From positions 1,860,001 through 1,924,000 of the forward strand of contig OZ257128.1 of NCBI GenBank assembly GCA_965278945.1: 64,000 nucleotides of DNA, in the 5' to 3' direction. Source of the DNA: UBA10649 sp965278945. Lineage in GTDB: Bacteria > Actinomycetota > Actinomycetes > S36-B12. The translations under genes were made by a program, and so were the position numbers. This document shows, one piece after another, positions 25,825-34,100 of the stretch. Numbering within the stretch: position 1 is the stretch's first letter; every line of letters starts with the position of its first letter. The notes below the pieces were generated by a model. It made no database searches. It worked only from the letters and a program-made list of their open reading frames with translations, and was not told the DNA's origin.

Positions 25825-26578
25825 GATCAACCACCGGATTCGTCAGTGTGCCAATGCCGTCGATCGACACCGAGACTTCGTCGCCGGCGACGATTGGGCT
25901 CACGCCCGCCGGTGTTCCGGTGAGGATCACGTCGCCGGGAAGCAGGGTCATGACGCTGCTGATCCACGACACGAGCTCGGCGACGTCGCGCACCATCTCC
26001 GCGGTCGAGCCGGACTGCCTCACCTGACCGTTGACCGTGCATTCCACCGCGAGGTCGTCGAGCTCGAGGTCGGTCTCGATCCACGGTCCGAGCGGGCAGA
26101 ACGTGTCGAACCCCTTGGCTCTGGTCCACTGCCCATCGCTGGCCTGCAGGTCGCGCGCGGTCACGTCATTCGCGCAGGTGTAGCCGAAGATCACCTCGGG
26201 CACGCGTTCCTCGGGCACGTCTCGGCACAGGCGGCCGATCACGACAGCAAGCTCGGCCTCGTGCTCGACGTGCTCGCTCTGCCACGGCAGCGAGATCGGC
26301 TCACCCGGACCGACAACCGATGTGCTCGGCTTGAGGAAGATCAGCGGCGCGGAAGGGACCTCGCCGCCCATCTCGCGAGCATGCGCGGCATAGTTCTTGC
26401 CGACGGCAATAATCTTGCTCGGCAACACCGGTGCGACGAGTCGCACGTCGGACAGCCGAAGCACGCGCCCCTCAGGTGCGAAATCACCGAAGGGGTGACC
26501 GGTCAGGAGTGCGACCGCGTCGTTCTCGATCACTCCGAAATACAACTCGTCATCGACGGATACCCGGCATACGCGCAC
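25817..26578 (-). CDS. Fumarylacetoacetate hydrolase family protein
   Basis: A 253-residue FAH-fold enzyme: KIIAVGKNYAAHAREMG, then LFLKP-type segment PLIFLKPSTSVVGPGEPI, and metal ligands in EHEAELAVVIGR and ANDVTARDLQ. The family covers acylpyruvases, hydroxyheptadienedioate isomerases and oxaloacetate decarboxylases; this neighbourhood (cimA upstream, gltX downstream) is common in actinobacteria and gives no clear substrate. GTG start, 9 nt after cimA. Confidence 0.88.
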   Translation of the reverse strand: MRVCRVSVDDELYFGVIENDAVALLTGHPFGDFAPEGRVLRLSDVRLVAPVLPSKIIAVGKNYAAHAREMGGEVPSAPLIFLKPSTSVVGPGEPISLPWQSEHVEHEAELAVVIGRLCRDVPEERVPEVIFGYTCANDVTARDLQASDGQWTRAKGFDTFCPLGPWIETDLELDDLAVECTVNGQVRQSGSTAEMVRDVAELVSWISSVMTLLPGDVILTGTPAGVSPIVAGDEVSVSIDGIGTLTNPVVDRD

Positions 26579-26587
26579 GAAGGGACC

Positions 26588-28171
26588 CTACCGGCCCTCG
26601 GCCAGGGCCTTGAGCAGTCCGAAGTTGACCGCGTCCTCGAGCGCCATCCACGACGCGGCTATGACGTTCTCGTGCACGCCGACCGTCGACCAGTCGTCGA
26701 CTCCGTCGCTCGTGCCGACCAGGACACGCGTGACCGCGCCCGTGCCCCGTCCGGCATCGAGGATGCGGACCTTGTAGTCGACCAGATGCCACGACTCCAT
26801 CGCCGGGTAGATCTGCGCAACCGCGCCGCGCAGCGCGTTGTCGAGCGCATTGACCGGTCCGTTGCCCTCGGCCGTCGAGATGATTCGCTCGCCAGCGGCG
26901 TGCACCTTGACCGTCGCCTCGCTGCTCACGGTGCCATCAGCAGCCTGCTCGACGATCGTCCGCCATGACTCGACCTGGAAGGGCCGTTGCGCGCCGCCCT
27001 CGGACAGCAGCAGCAGCTCGAAGGAGGCATCCGCCGCCTCGAACGTCCAGCCATGCGACTCGAGATCCTTCACGCGGTCGACGACCCTGCCGACGAGTGC
27101 GGCATCCGTGGACAGGTCGTAGCCGAGCTCGAGTCCCTTGAGCTCGACGGAGGCCCGCCCGGCCATCTCGGTGACGAGGATCCGCTGATCTCCGCCGACC
27201 ACGGCGGGGTCGATGTGGTTGTACAGCTCGGCATTGACCTTCAGTGCGCTGGCGTGCAGACCGGCCTTGTGCGCGAAGGACGACGTTCCGGCGTAGGGCT
27301 GATGGGTGTCCGGAGCGATGTTCGCGATCTCGGCGATCGCGTGCGAGATCCGCACCGTGTCGCGAAGACTCTCCTCCGGGACGCAGTCGATGCCCAGCTT
27401 CAGCTGCAGGTTGGGCACCACGACGAACAGGTCTGCGTTGCCGGTGCGCTCGCCGTAGCCGTTCGCCGTGCCCTGCACGTGCGTGGCCCCGGCCTCGACC
27501 GCAGCGACGGTGTTTCCCACCGCGCAGCCGGTGTCGTCCTGGCAGTGGATGCCCAGCCGCACGCCCGTCCGTGCCGCGACATCGGTGACCGTCGCGTGGA
27601 TGCCACTGGGCAGCATTCCGCCATTCGTGTCGCAGAGGACTCCCACTGACGCTCCGGCCTCGGCCGCCGCGATCAGCAGGCGGACGCCGTAGTCCGGATC
27701 GTGCTTGTAGCCGTCGAAGAAGTGCTCCATGTCGACGAAGACGCGACGACCCTCGGCCACCAGATGGGCGACCGTGTCGCTGACCATCGCGACGTTCTCG
27801 TCCAGAGTCGTGCGCAGCGCCTCGAAGACATGCCGCACATCGGACTTGGCCACGATGGTGATGACCGGTGCCCCCGACTCCAGCAGCGCGCGGACCTGTC
27901 CGTCCTCGCGTACGTCGACTCCGGCCTTCCTCGTCGCGCCGAACGCGACCAGCTGCGCGGAGTGGAGCGTGAGCTCGGTTCGCGCCCGCTCGAAGAACTC
28001 GGTGTCCTTGGGCATCGCGCCGGGCCAGCCCCCCTCGATGAAGCCCACGCCGTAGTCGTCGAGCAGGCGGGCAACCGCGAGCTTGTCCTTGACCGAGTAC
28101 GAGATGCCCTCGCGCTGCGCGCCGTCGCGAAGGGTGGTGTCGAAGACGTGGAACTCATCGGGGCGAGGCAT
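26588..28171 (-). CDS. cimA: (R)-citramalate synthase
   Basis: Condenses acetyl-CoA with pyruvate to citramalate, the threonine-independent route to 2-oxobutyrate and isoleucine. The 527-residue protein has the DRE-TIM start FDTTLRDGAQREGIS, NGYGERTGNA, and a C-terminal LeuA-type regulatory domain (about 380-520). The metal motif that normally reads HxH is HCQ here (LGIHCQDDTG). LeuCD, LeuB and IlvE in the window could complete the route. ATG with AAGGA upstream; a leader/terminator structure precedes it at 28212-28310. Confidence 0.92.
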   Translation of the reverse strand: MPRPDEFHVFDTTLRDGAQREGISYSVKDKLAVARLLDDYGVGFIEGGWPGAMPKDTEFFERARTELTLHSAQLVAFGATRKAGVDVREDGQVRALLESGAPVITIVAKSDVRHVFEALRTTLDENVAMVSDTVAHLVAEGRRVFVDMEHFFDGYKHDPDYGVRLLIAAAEAGASVGVLCDTNGGMLPSGIHATVTDVAARTGVRLGIHCQDDTGCAVGNTVAAVEAGATHVQGTANGYGERTGNADLFVVVPNLQLKLGIDCVPEESLRDTVRISHAIAEIANIAPDTHQPYAGTSSFAHKAGLHASALKVNAELYNHIDPAVVGGDQRILVTEMAGRASVELKGLELGYDLSTDAALVGRVVDRVKDLESHGWTFEAADASFELLLLSEGGAQRPFQVESWRTIVEQAADGTVSSEATVKVHAAGERIISTAEGNGPVNALDNALRGAVAQIYPAMESWHLVDYKVRILDAGRGTGAVTRVLVGTSDGVDDWSTVGVHENVIAASWMALEDAVNFGLLKALAEGR

Positions 28172-28211
28172 GGTCGATCCTTAGCGTCAGAGCGAGTGTG
28201 GTCCGCCAACG

Positions 28212-28310
28212 AAAAAGCCCCCCGCGGGTGCGAAGGGCTGCGCGTCGACGAACGTCGACGCGCTACTCAATGATGATGGCGGTGCTGAACACAGCCACAT
28301 ACTGCCACAC
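28212..28310 (-). promoter_or_regulatory. Possible Ile-codon attenuator upstream of cimA
   Basis: In transcription order: a 15-codon frame from GTG 28310 reading VWQYVAVFSTAIIIE then TAG at 28263 (three adjacent Ile codons just before the stop); an 11-bp perfect hairpin GCGCGTCGACG/CGTCGACGCGC (28240-28263); then AGCCC...GGGCT ending in TTTTT (28212-28239), a terminator. It resembles an amino-acid attenuator. No clear ribosome-binding site precedes the leader frame, so a plain ilvE terminator is the main alternative. Confidence 0.5.
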
Positions 28311-28323
28311 GCTCGCGTGGGCG

Positions 28324-29445
28324 TCAGCAGATGGTGTGCATCCAGTTGTGGGTATCGGGAGCCTCGCCCGTCTGGATGTCCAGGAGGGCATCGCGCAGCC
28401 GACTCGTCACCGGCCCGGTTCCGCCCTCGCCGACGGTCCAGGCTCCGCTCGTACGCGACTTGACCTCGCCGACAGGCGTGATGACGGCTGCAGTGCCGCA
28501 CGCGAAGGTCTCGGTGATCTCCCCGCTCGCGCAGCCCTCGCGCCACTCGTCCACGCTGATGCGCGCCTCGTCGGCCCGGATTCCCAGATCGGACGCGACC
28601 TGAAGAAGGCTGCTGCGCGTGATTCCGGGCAGCAGGCTGCCCGTGAGCTCGGGAGTGACCAGGCGTGCCTCGTCGCCCTCGCCGAGGACGAAGTACAGGT
28701 TCATGCCGCCCATCTCCTCGATCCAGCGGCGCTCGATCGCGTCGAGCCAGACCACCTGATCGCACCCGTGATGGGCCGCCTCGGCCTGGGCCAGGAGCGA
28801 AGCGGCGTAGTTGCCCGCGCACTTCGCCTCGCCCGTTCCGCCCGCGGCGGCGCGCACGTAGTCGTCGGACAGCCACACGGTGACCGGCTTCAGGCCGCGC
28901 GGGAAGTACGCACCGGCGGGAGAGGCGATCAACAGGTACTCGTAGCGGTTCGCCGGCCGAACGCCCAGGCCGACCTCCGTCGAGATCATGAACGGGCGCA
29001 GGTACAAGGACTTCTCTCGGCCCTCAGGAACCCAGTCGCGGTCGGCGCGCACCAGGGCCTCGATCGAGCCGATGAACAGCTCGGTCGGCACCTCGGCCAT
29101 GGCCAGTCGGCGCGCGGAGTTCGCGAAGCGCTCGGCGTTCTGCTGGGGCCGGAAGGTGCGGATCGTGCCGTCGGCGTGCCGGTACGCCTTGAGTCCCTCG
29201 AAGATCGCCTGGCCGTAGTGGATGAAGTTGGTCGCCGGGTCGAGCATCAGCGGGCCGTAGGGCTCCAGCCGCGCGTCATGCCAGCCGTCGGCCTCGGTCC
29301 ATTCCGCGCGCACCATGTTGTCGGTGAACGAACGACCGAATCCGGGGTCCGCGAGTACGGCCTCGCGCTCGGCCGCGTCGACCGGGTGGTCGGACGGGCT
29401 CAACGCGAGAGGCCATAGCGCGGTGCCGGATTCCAGGATCGTCAT
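28324..29445 (-). CDS. ilvE: Branched-chain amino acid aminotransferase
   Basis: Fold-type IV PLP enzyme for the last step of Val, Leu and Ile synthesis. The 373-residue protein has IHYGQAIFEGLKAYR, the PLP lysine in GEAKCAGNYAASL, and TETFACGTAAVITPVG near the C-terminus. TACCGT lies 6 nt before the ATG, so besides readthrough from leuB it probably has its own leaderless promoter. Confidence 0.96.
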   Translation of the reverse strand: MTILESGTALWPLALSPSDHPVDAAEREAVLADPGFGRSFTDNMVRAEWTEADGWHDARLEPYGPLMLDPATNFIHYGQAIFEGLKAYRHADGTIRTFRPQQNAERFANSARRLAMAEVPTELFIGSIEALVRADRDWVPEGREKSLYLRPFMISTEVGLGVRPANRYEYLLIASPAGAYFPRGLKPVTVWLSDDYVRAAAGGTGEAKCAGNYAASLLAQAEAAHHGCDQVVWLDAIERRWIEEMGGMNLYFVLGEGDEARLVTPELTGSLLPGITRSSLLQVASDLGIRADEARISVDEWREGCASGEITETFACGTAAVITPVGEVKSRTSGAWTVGEGGTGPVTSRLRDALLDIQTGEAPDTHNWMHTIC

Positions 29446-29451
29446 GAGCAG

Positions 29452-29457
29452 ACGGTA
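29452..29457 (-). promoter_or_regulatory. -10 element of ilvE (leaderless)
   Basis: TACCGT on the minus strand, exactly 6 nt before the ilvE ATG, in the 45-nt leuB-ilvE gap. Confidence 0.45.
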
Positions 29458-29490
29458 CCTTTCTCGTCGATTCCTTGCGAGTGGTGTGGG

Positions 29491-30549
29491 CTATCGAGCT
29501 GCCTCGGCGAGGGCCCCGGCGGTGAGATCGTCGCCGATCTGGCCGGTGCTGCGCACGCGATCTCCTCGGGCGGCGAGGTCGGCAGCCACGGCGGCTTCGA
29601 CCCATCCGGCGGCGGCCTGCTCGCCCACGTGGTCCAGCAGCATGGCGAGCGACATGACCGTGGCGGTCGGGTCGGCCTTGCCCTGGCCCGCGATGTCGGG
29701 CGCGGAACCATGGACGGGCTCGAACATGCTCGGATTGGACCGGCTCGGATCGATGTTGCCGCTGGCCGCCAGTCCAATCCCGCCGACGATCGCCGCGCCG
29801 ATATCGGTGAGGATGTCGCCGAACAGGTTGTCGGTGACCACGACGTCGAACCGCTCGGGGTGGGTCAGGAAGAACATCGCCGCCGCGTCGACGTGGCAGT
29901 AGTCGGTGGTGACCTGCGGGTACTCCCGGGCGACCATGTCGAAGGTCCGCTGCCACAGGCTGCCGGCGTAGACGAGCACGTTGGTCTTGTGCACCAGCGT
30001 GACCTTGTTGCGCCGACGGGTTGCTCGCTCGAAGGCGTCGCGGATGATCCGTTCCGCGCCGAACGAGGTGTTGAGGCTGACCTCGGTGGCAACCTCGTGA
30101 GGCGTGCCCTCACGCAGGATGCCACCGGCGCCCACGTAGGGCCCCTCGGTGCCCTCCCGGCACACGACGAAGTCGATGTCCGCGGTCGTCTTACCGGCGA
30201 GCGGACCGACTACACCCGGGTACAGCTTCACCGGGCGCAGGTTCACGTGGTGGTCCATGAGGAACCGCAGCGGCAGCAGCACGCCGCGCTCGAGGACACC
30301 CGGCGGCACCGACGGATCACCGATCGCCCCGAGCAGGATGGCGTCATAGGAGCGCAGTTCCTCCACGACCGCGTCGGGCAGGAGTTCCCCGGTGGAGTTG
30401 TAGCGACGTGCGCCCAGGTCGTACTCCGTGGTGACCACGTCCAGGCCAGCAGCCGGGGCGATCGCCGTGAGCACCTTCATCGCCTCGGCGACGACCTCCG
30501 TGCCAATGCCATCACCGGGAATCAGGGCCAAGGACAAGGTTCGCGACAT
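29491..30549 (-). CDS. leuB: 3-isopropylmalate dehydrogenase
   Basis: Oxidative decarboxylation of 3-isopropylmalate (leucine) and probably of 3-methylmalate from citramalate. The 352-residue protein has LALIPGDGIGTEV, HVNLRPVKLYPG, HKTNVLVYAGSLW with the catalytic Lys, VVTDNLFGDILTDIGA and EPVHGSAPDIAGQGKADP. It belongs to the shorter actinobacterial LeuB type. TATTGT is 6 nt upstream of the ATG. Confidence 0.96.
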   Translation of the reverse strand: MSRTLSLALIPGDGIGTEVVAEAMKVLTAIAPAAGLDVVTTEYDLGARRYNSTGELLPDAVVEELRSYDAILLGAIGDPSVPPGVLERGVLLPLRFLMDHHVNLRPVKLYPGVVGPLAGKTTADIDFVVCREGTEGPYVGAGGILREGTPHEVATEVSLNTSFGAERIIRDAFERATRRRNKVTLVHKTNVLVYAGSLWQRTFDMVAREYPQVTTDYCHVDAAAMFFLTHPERFDVVVTDNLFGDILTDIGAAIVGGIGLAASGNIDPSRSNPSMFEPVHGSAPDIAGQGKADPTATVMSLAMLLDHVGEQAAAGWVEAAVAADLAARGDRVRSTGQIGDDLTAGALAEAAR

Positions 30550-30555
30550 GGCCGA

Positions 30556-30561
30556 ACAATA
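30556..30561 (-). promoter_or_regulatory. -10 element of leuB (leaderless)
   Basis: TATTGT on the minus strand, 6 nt before the leuB ATG, in the 18-nt gap after the protease gene and its stop. Confidence 0.5.
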
Positions 30562-30567
30562 GATGGA

Positions 30568-32151
30568 CTAGGTGATTACGAGGGACGCGAGGCTCCGGTT
30601 GAGGAACTCGACCTCCTGGTCGGTGGTGAACTGCCCGTACAGGACCACGTGCCTGTCCTGGCCCGGGTAGGACCTGATCGACACGTAGTACGCGGAGTCG
30701 GTTCCGTTGCACGACCAGTACGAGTTCCCGACGAAGACATAGCCCTCGGCCTCGGTGATCTCGCCTGCCTCGCTGTCCTGGCACGTGGGGATGATCGGGT
30801 CGTCGGCGGTGACGCTGTCCATCAGGTCGGCGATGTCCGCATCGCTGAGCGCACCCTCGAACTCGTAGTAGCCGACTCCCGACGCATTGCCGGCGATCCA
30901 GTCCTCGATGTTCGTGCTCGCCGTGATGGCGTTGAAGTCGTCGCCGGGGGCGGTATTGATGTCCGACCAGATATCCGGAATGTCGACCGTCATGCCGCCG
31001 TTGTCGTCCGTCACTGACGAGAAGCTCGACTCCTCGGTGCTGCCGCTGTCGGTTTCCGTCTGTCCCGCGGAGTCATTGTCGATCGTGCTGATCGCGACGA
31101 GCGGCTTCTGCGGATTGTTGACCTCGCCCTCGAGGACCTCGCCGGTCGAGGGGCGGAAGATCTGCAGCTTGATCGCGTTGTCGGTGCCCTTGGTCCGCAG
31201 GACATCGCAATACCCGGCCTTCGTAGGCCCGAGGTTCGTGACGTCCTCCTCCTTGACGACGTCGCGGCCCTCCATCTGCACGATGACGTCACCAGCCTCG
31301 ACTCCCGCGTTGCTCGCGGGGCTGCCCGAGCGCACTCCCGACACCCAGATGCCGGCGAGGGAACTGGCCTCGTCGTAGAAGGCCTCCCCGTTGATGCCGA
31401 TCGAGTCCTGGTCCGCGCCCGTGCGAAGGATCTCGACAACCGGCGCAGCAATCGCCTGGGGGATCGCGAAGAACTGCGTCGTGTTGGTGAAGTCGGCGCC
31501 CATGTAGTTGATGCCGACCACGGTGCCGTCCTCCATGAGGAGCGGTCCGCCGGAGTTGCCCGGTTGGATCTGGGCGGTGGTCTGCAGCGAGTAGTCCAGG
31601 CTCGCCCACGACGTATCGCCGTCGGCATTGTTCTTTGCCAGGGAGCCATCAACGAGCGTGTACTGCGGGTCACCGAGAGGGAAACCTGCGGCCCAGACGT
31701 CGGTCCCGAGCGTCGGCGTGCCGGTGAACCACTTCACGAAGGGGTAGCCGTCTCCGGTCAGATCGATCACGGCCAGGTCGTTGCACTCGGAGACGCCGAG
31801 GATCTTGGCGTTGACGGGATTGGAGTCCCCGCCGATGAAGACCTCGATGGACCCTGCACCCTCGACCACGTGCGCATTGGTCACGGCGATGCCCGAGGGG
31901 TCGATGATGAACCCACTGCCCGCGCCGGACGACTGCGTGGACTGTCCGGTCGAGATGTCGACGTACTCGCCGTCGGCAACGATCTGGATGACCGCCTTCT
32001 GCGCATCCTGGTAGGACGTGGCCGATCCGTCAGCGATGGCAGATGCCGAGCCCGCGGCCGTTGACGAGGCGTCAGAACCGCTGCTCGACGAGCACGCGCT
32101 GGCCACCACGAGCACCAGTGCGCTCGCTGCTACGACACGTGCCTTGGCCAT
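30568..32151 (-). CDS. Secreted lipoprotein serine protease with PDZ domain
   Basis: A 527-residue lipoprotein: signal peptide with lipobox VASAC (Cys20), a Ser-rich linker, then an S1C trypsin-like domain with His94 (TNAHVV), Asp125 (CNDLAVID) and Ser200 (QPGNSGGPLL), so the triad is complete. A PDZ domain follows (about 265-350: WVSGVRSGSPASNAGVEAGDVIVQM). The last ~170 residues, after a Ser/Thr/Asp-rich linker, form a domain I do not recognise, with Cys near PTCQDS and YWSCNG. Likely an envelope protease or stress protein. It is divergent from leuA and upstream of leuB; the metabolic context does not explain it. Confidence 0.9.
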   Translation of the reverse strand: MAKARVVAASALVLVVASACSSSSGSDASSTAAGSASAIADGSATSYQDAQKAVIQIVADGEYVDISTGQSTQSSGAGSGFIIDPSGIAVTNAHVVEGAGSIEVFIGGDSNPVNAKILGVSECNDLAVIDLTGDGYPFVKWFTGTPTLGTDVWAAGFPLGDPQYTLVDGSLAKNNADGDTSWASLDYSLQTTAQIQPGNSGGPLLMEDGTVVGINYMGADFTNTTQFFAIPQAIAAPVVEILRTGADQDSIGINGEAFYDEASSLAGIWVSGVRSGSPASNAGVEAGDVIVQMEGRDVVKEEDVTNLGPTKAGYCDVLRTKGTDNAIKLQIFRPSTGEVLEGEVNNPQKPLVAISTIDNDSAGQTETDSGSTEESSFSSVTDDNGGMTVDIPDIWSDINTAPGDDFNAITASTNIEDWIAGNASGVGYYEFEGALSDADIADLMDSVTADDPIIPTCQDSEAGEITEAEGYVFVGNSYWSCNGTDSAYYVSIRSYPGQDRHVVLYGQFTTDQEVEFLNRSLASLVIT

Positions 32152-32232
32152 GGTTCCCCCTCAGTGGATTTATCAGCGCCAGACTAGTCAGGGCCGAAGG
32201 CCTCTCCCGGCACCTGCTAGCATTTGCGGACC

Positions 32233-32277
32233 ATGTCGTCATCACTGCTCCTCCTTCGCTGCCGCGACGAGGCCTAG
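32233..32277 (+). CDS. leuA leader peptide
   Basis: A 14-codon frame, MSSSLLLLRCRDEA, with four consecutive Leu codons (CTG CTC CTC CTT), ending at the foot of a strong hairpin. Position and composition match attenuation leader peptides for leuA. A TAGCAT -10 box lies 9 nt upstream, so its message has almost no untranslated leader. Confidence 0.75.
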   Translation: MSSSLLLLRCRDEA

Positions 32278-32299
32278 ACCACCGGCCTCCTCGTCGCGG
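32262..32299 (+). promoter_or_regulatory. leuA attenuator hairpin
   Basis: CCGCGACGAGG (32262-32272) pairs perfectly with CCTCGTCGCGG (32289-32299), and the left arm overlaps the last leader codons. GTTTCGTCG follows. A ribosome stalled at the Leu codons would sit upstream of this stem, as in attenuation control. Confidence 0.65.
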
Positions 32300-32351
32300 G
32301 TTTCGTCGTCTGCCGGTTCGACGCCCACCCAGACGAGTTCGAGGAGTTCAC

Positions 32352-34100
32352 ATGACGTTCGACCGCAGCATCCCGTATCCCGTTCGCACCGCTCAGCAGG
32401 CATCTCGCATGCCGTTCGCGCGCTATGCGGCGTTCGCGCCCGTTGACCTGCCCGATCGCACCTGGCCCGGCGCCGTGATCGACAAGGCGCCGCGCTGGTG
32501 CGCGGTCGATCTGCGTGACGGCAATCAGGCCCTCATCGACCCGATGACTCCGCAGCGCAAGCTGCGCATGTTCCAGCTCCTCGTCGACATGGGCTACAAG
32601 GAGATCGAGGTCGGCTTCCCGTCCGCATCGCAGACGGACTTCGACTTCGTGCGCATGCTGGTAGACGATGGCCTGATCCCCGACGATGTCGTCATCCAGG
32701 TGCTCACCCAGTCGCGCGCCGAGCTGATCGAGCGCACCTTCGACGCGATCCGCGGCGCGAAGCAGGCAATCGTCCACCTGTACAACTCGACCTCGACGCT
32801 GCAGCGTCGAGTCGTGTTCGGCCTCGACAAGGCCGGCATCATCGACATCGCGGTGCATGGGGCGCAGTTGTGCCTGAAGCACGCGGAGGAGATCAAGGAC
32901 GAGACCGACGTCTTCTTCGAGTACTCCCCCGAGTCGTACACGGGAACGGAACTGGAGTTCGCGGTCGAGGTCGTCGACGCCGTCAACGACGTGTGGCAGC
33001 CCACGCCCGACCGCAAGGTGATCATCAACCTGCCGGCGACCGTCGAGATGTCGACCCCCAACGTCTACGCGGACTCGATCGAGTGGATGTCGCGCAACCT
33101 CGCACGTCGCGACTCGATCGTGCTGTCACTGCACCCCCACAACGACCGCGGCACGGCTGTCGCCGCCGCGGAACTGGGCTACATGGCCGGCGCGGATCGC
33201 ATCGAGGGCTGCCTGTTCGGCAATGGCGAGCGCACCGGCAACGTCTGTCTCGTCACCCTGGGACTGAATCTGTTCAGCCAGGGCGTGGATCCGCAGATCG
33301 ACTTCAGCGACATCGACGACATCCGGCGCACGGTCGAGTACTGCAACCAGATTCCGGTGCACGAACGCCACCCCTATGGAGGCGACCTCGTCTACACCGC
33401 GTTCTCCGGATCGCATCAGGATGCGATCAACAAGGGCCTCAAGGCTATGGAGGCCGACGCAACCGCCGCTGGCGTCGAGGTCGGGGCCTTCCACTGGCAG
33501 GTCCCCTACCTGCCGATCGATCCGCAGGATGTCGGGCGTACCTACGAGGCCGTCATTCGCGTGAACTCGCAGTCCGGCAAGGGCGGCGTCGCGTACATCA
33601 TGCGCACGGAGCACAAACTCGACCTCCCCAGGCGACTGCAGATCGAGTTCTCCCAGGTCGTCCAGCAGGTGACCGACTCCGAGGGCGGCGAGGTGAGCCC
33701 CGGCGAGATGTGGGCCGCGTTCTCCGGCGAATACCTCCCCGATCCCGCCGCAGCGTGGGGACGCCTGCGCCTGATGGGTGTCCGCCAGGACTCCACGGTC
33801 GACGGCGACACGACGATCGACGTCACGATCGAGGACGCAGGGCAGGCCCTTCAGCTCACCGGTCGGGGCAACGGACCCATCGCAGCGTTCTGCGACGCGC
33901 TCGCGACCCACGGCATCGATGTACGCGTGCTCGACTACGCCGAGCATGCGATGTCCGCGGGCGGAGACGCGAAGGCGGCGTCCTACGTCGAGTGCGCAGT
34001 CAACGGCACCGTGCTGTGGGGCGTGGGCATCGATCCGTCGATCACCACCTCGTCGCTGCGCGCCATCGTCAGCGCCGTGAATCGCGCAGTCCGCGCCTAG
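32352..34100 (+). CDS. leuA: 2-isopropylmalate synthase
   Basis: First committed step of leucine synthesis. The 582-residue protein has the DRE-TIM motif VDLRDGNQALIDPM, the metal motif LHPHNDRG, GCLFGNGERTGNV and a C-terminal Leu-binding regulatory domain (about 440-582). ATG at 32352 has GAGGAG five bases upstream; the open frame to 32043 is not coding. It is preceded by the leader peptide and hairpin at 32233-32299. Its stop TAG shares bases with the stop of the convergent ABC gene. Confidence 0.97.
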   Translation: MTFDRSIPYPVRTAQQASRMPFARYAAFAPVDLPDRTWPGAVIDKAPRWCAVDLRDGNQALIDPMTPQRKLRMFQLLVDMGYKEIEVGFPSASQTDFDFVRMLVDDGLIPDDVVIQVLTQSRAELIERTFDAIRGAKQAIVHLYNSTSTLQRRVVFGLDKAGIIDIAVHGAQLCLKHAEEIKDETDVFFEYSPESYTGTELEFAVEVVDAVNDVWQPTPDRKVIINLPATVEMSTPNVYADSIEWMSRNLARRDSIVLSLHPHNDRGTAVAAAELGYMAGADRIEGCLFGNGERTGNVCLVTLGLNLFSQGVDPQIDFSDIDDIRRTVEYCNQIPVHERHPYGGDLVYTAFSGSHQDAINKGLKAMEADATAAGVEVGAFHWQVPYLPIDPQDVGRTYEAVIRVNSQSGKGGVAYIMRTEHKLDLPRRLQIEFSQVVQQVTDSEGGEVSPGEMWAAFSGEYLPDPAAAWGRLRLMGVRQDSTVDGDTTIDVTIEDAGQALQLTGRGNGPIAAFCDALATHGIDVRVLDYAEHAMSAGGDAKAASYVECAVNGTVLWGVGIDPSITTSSLRAIVSAVNRAVRA

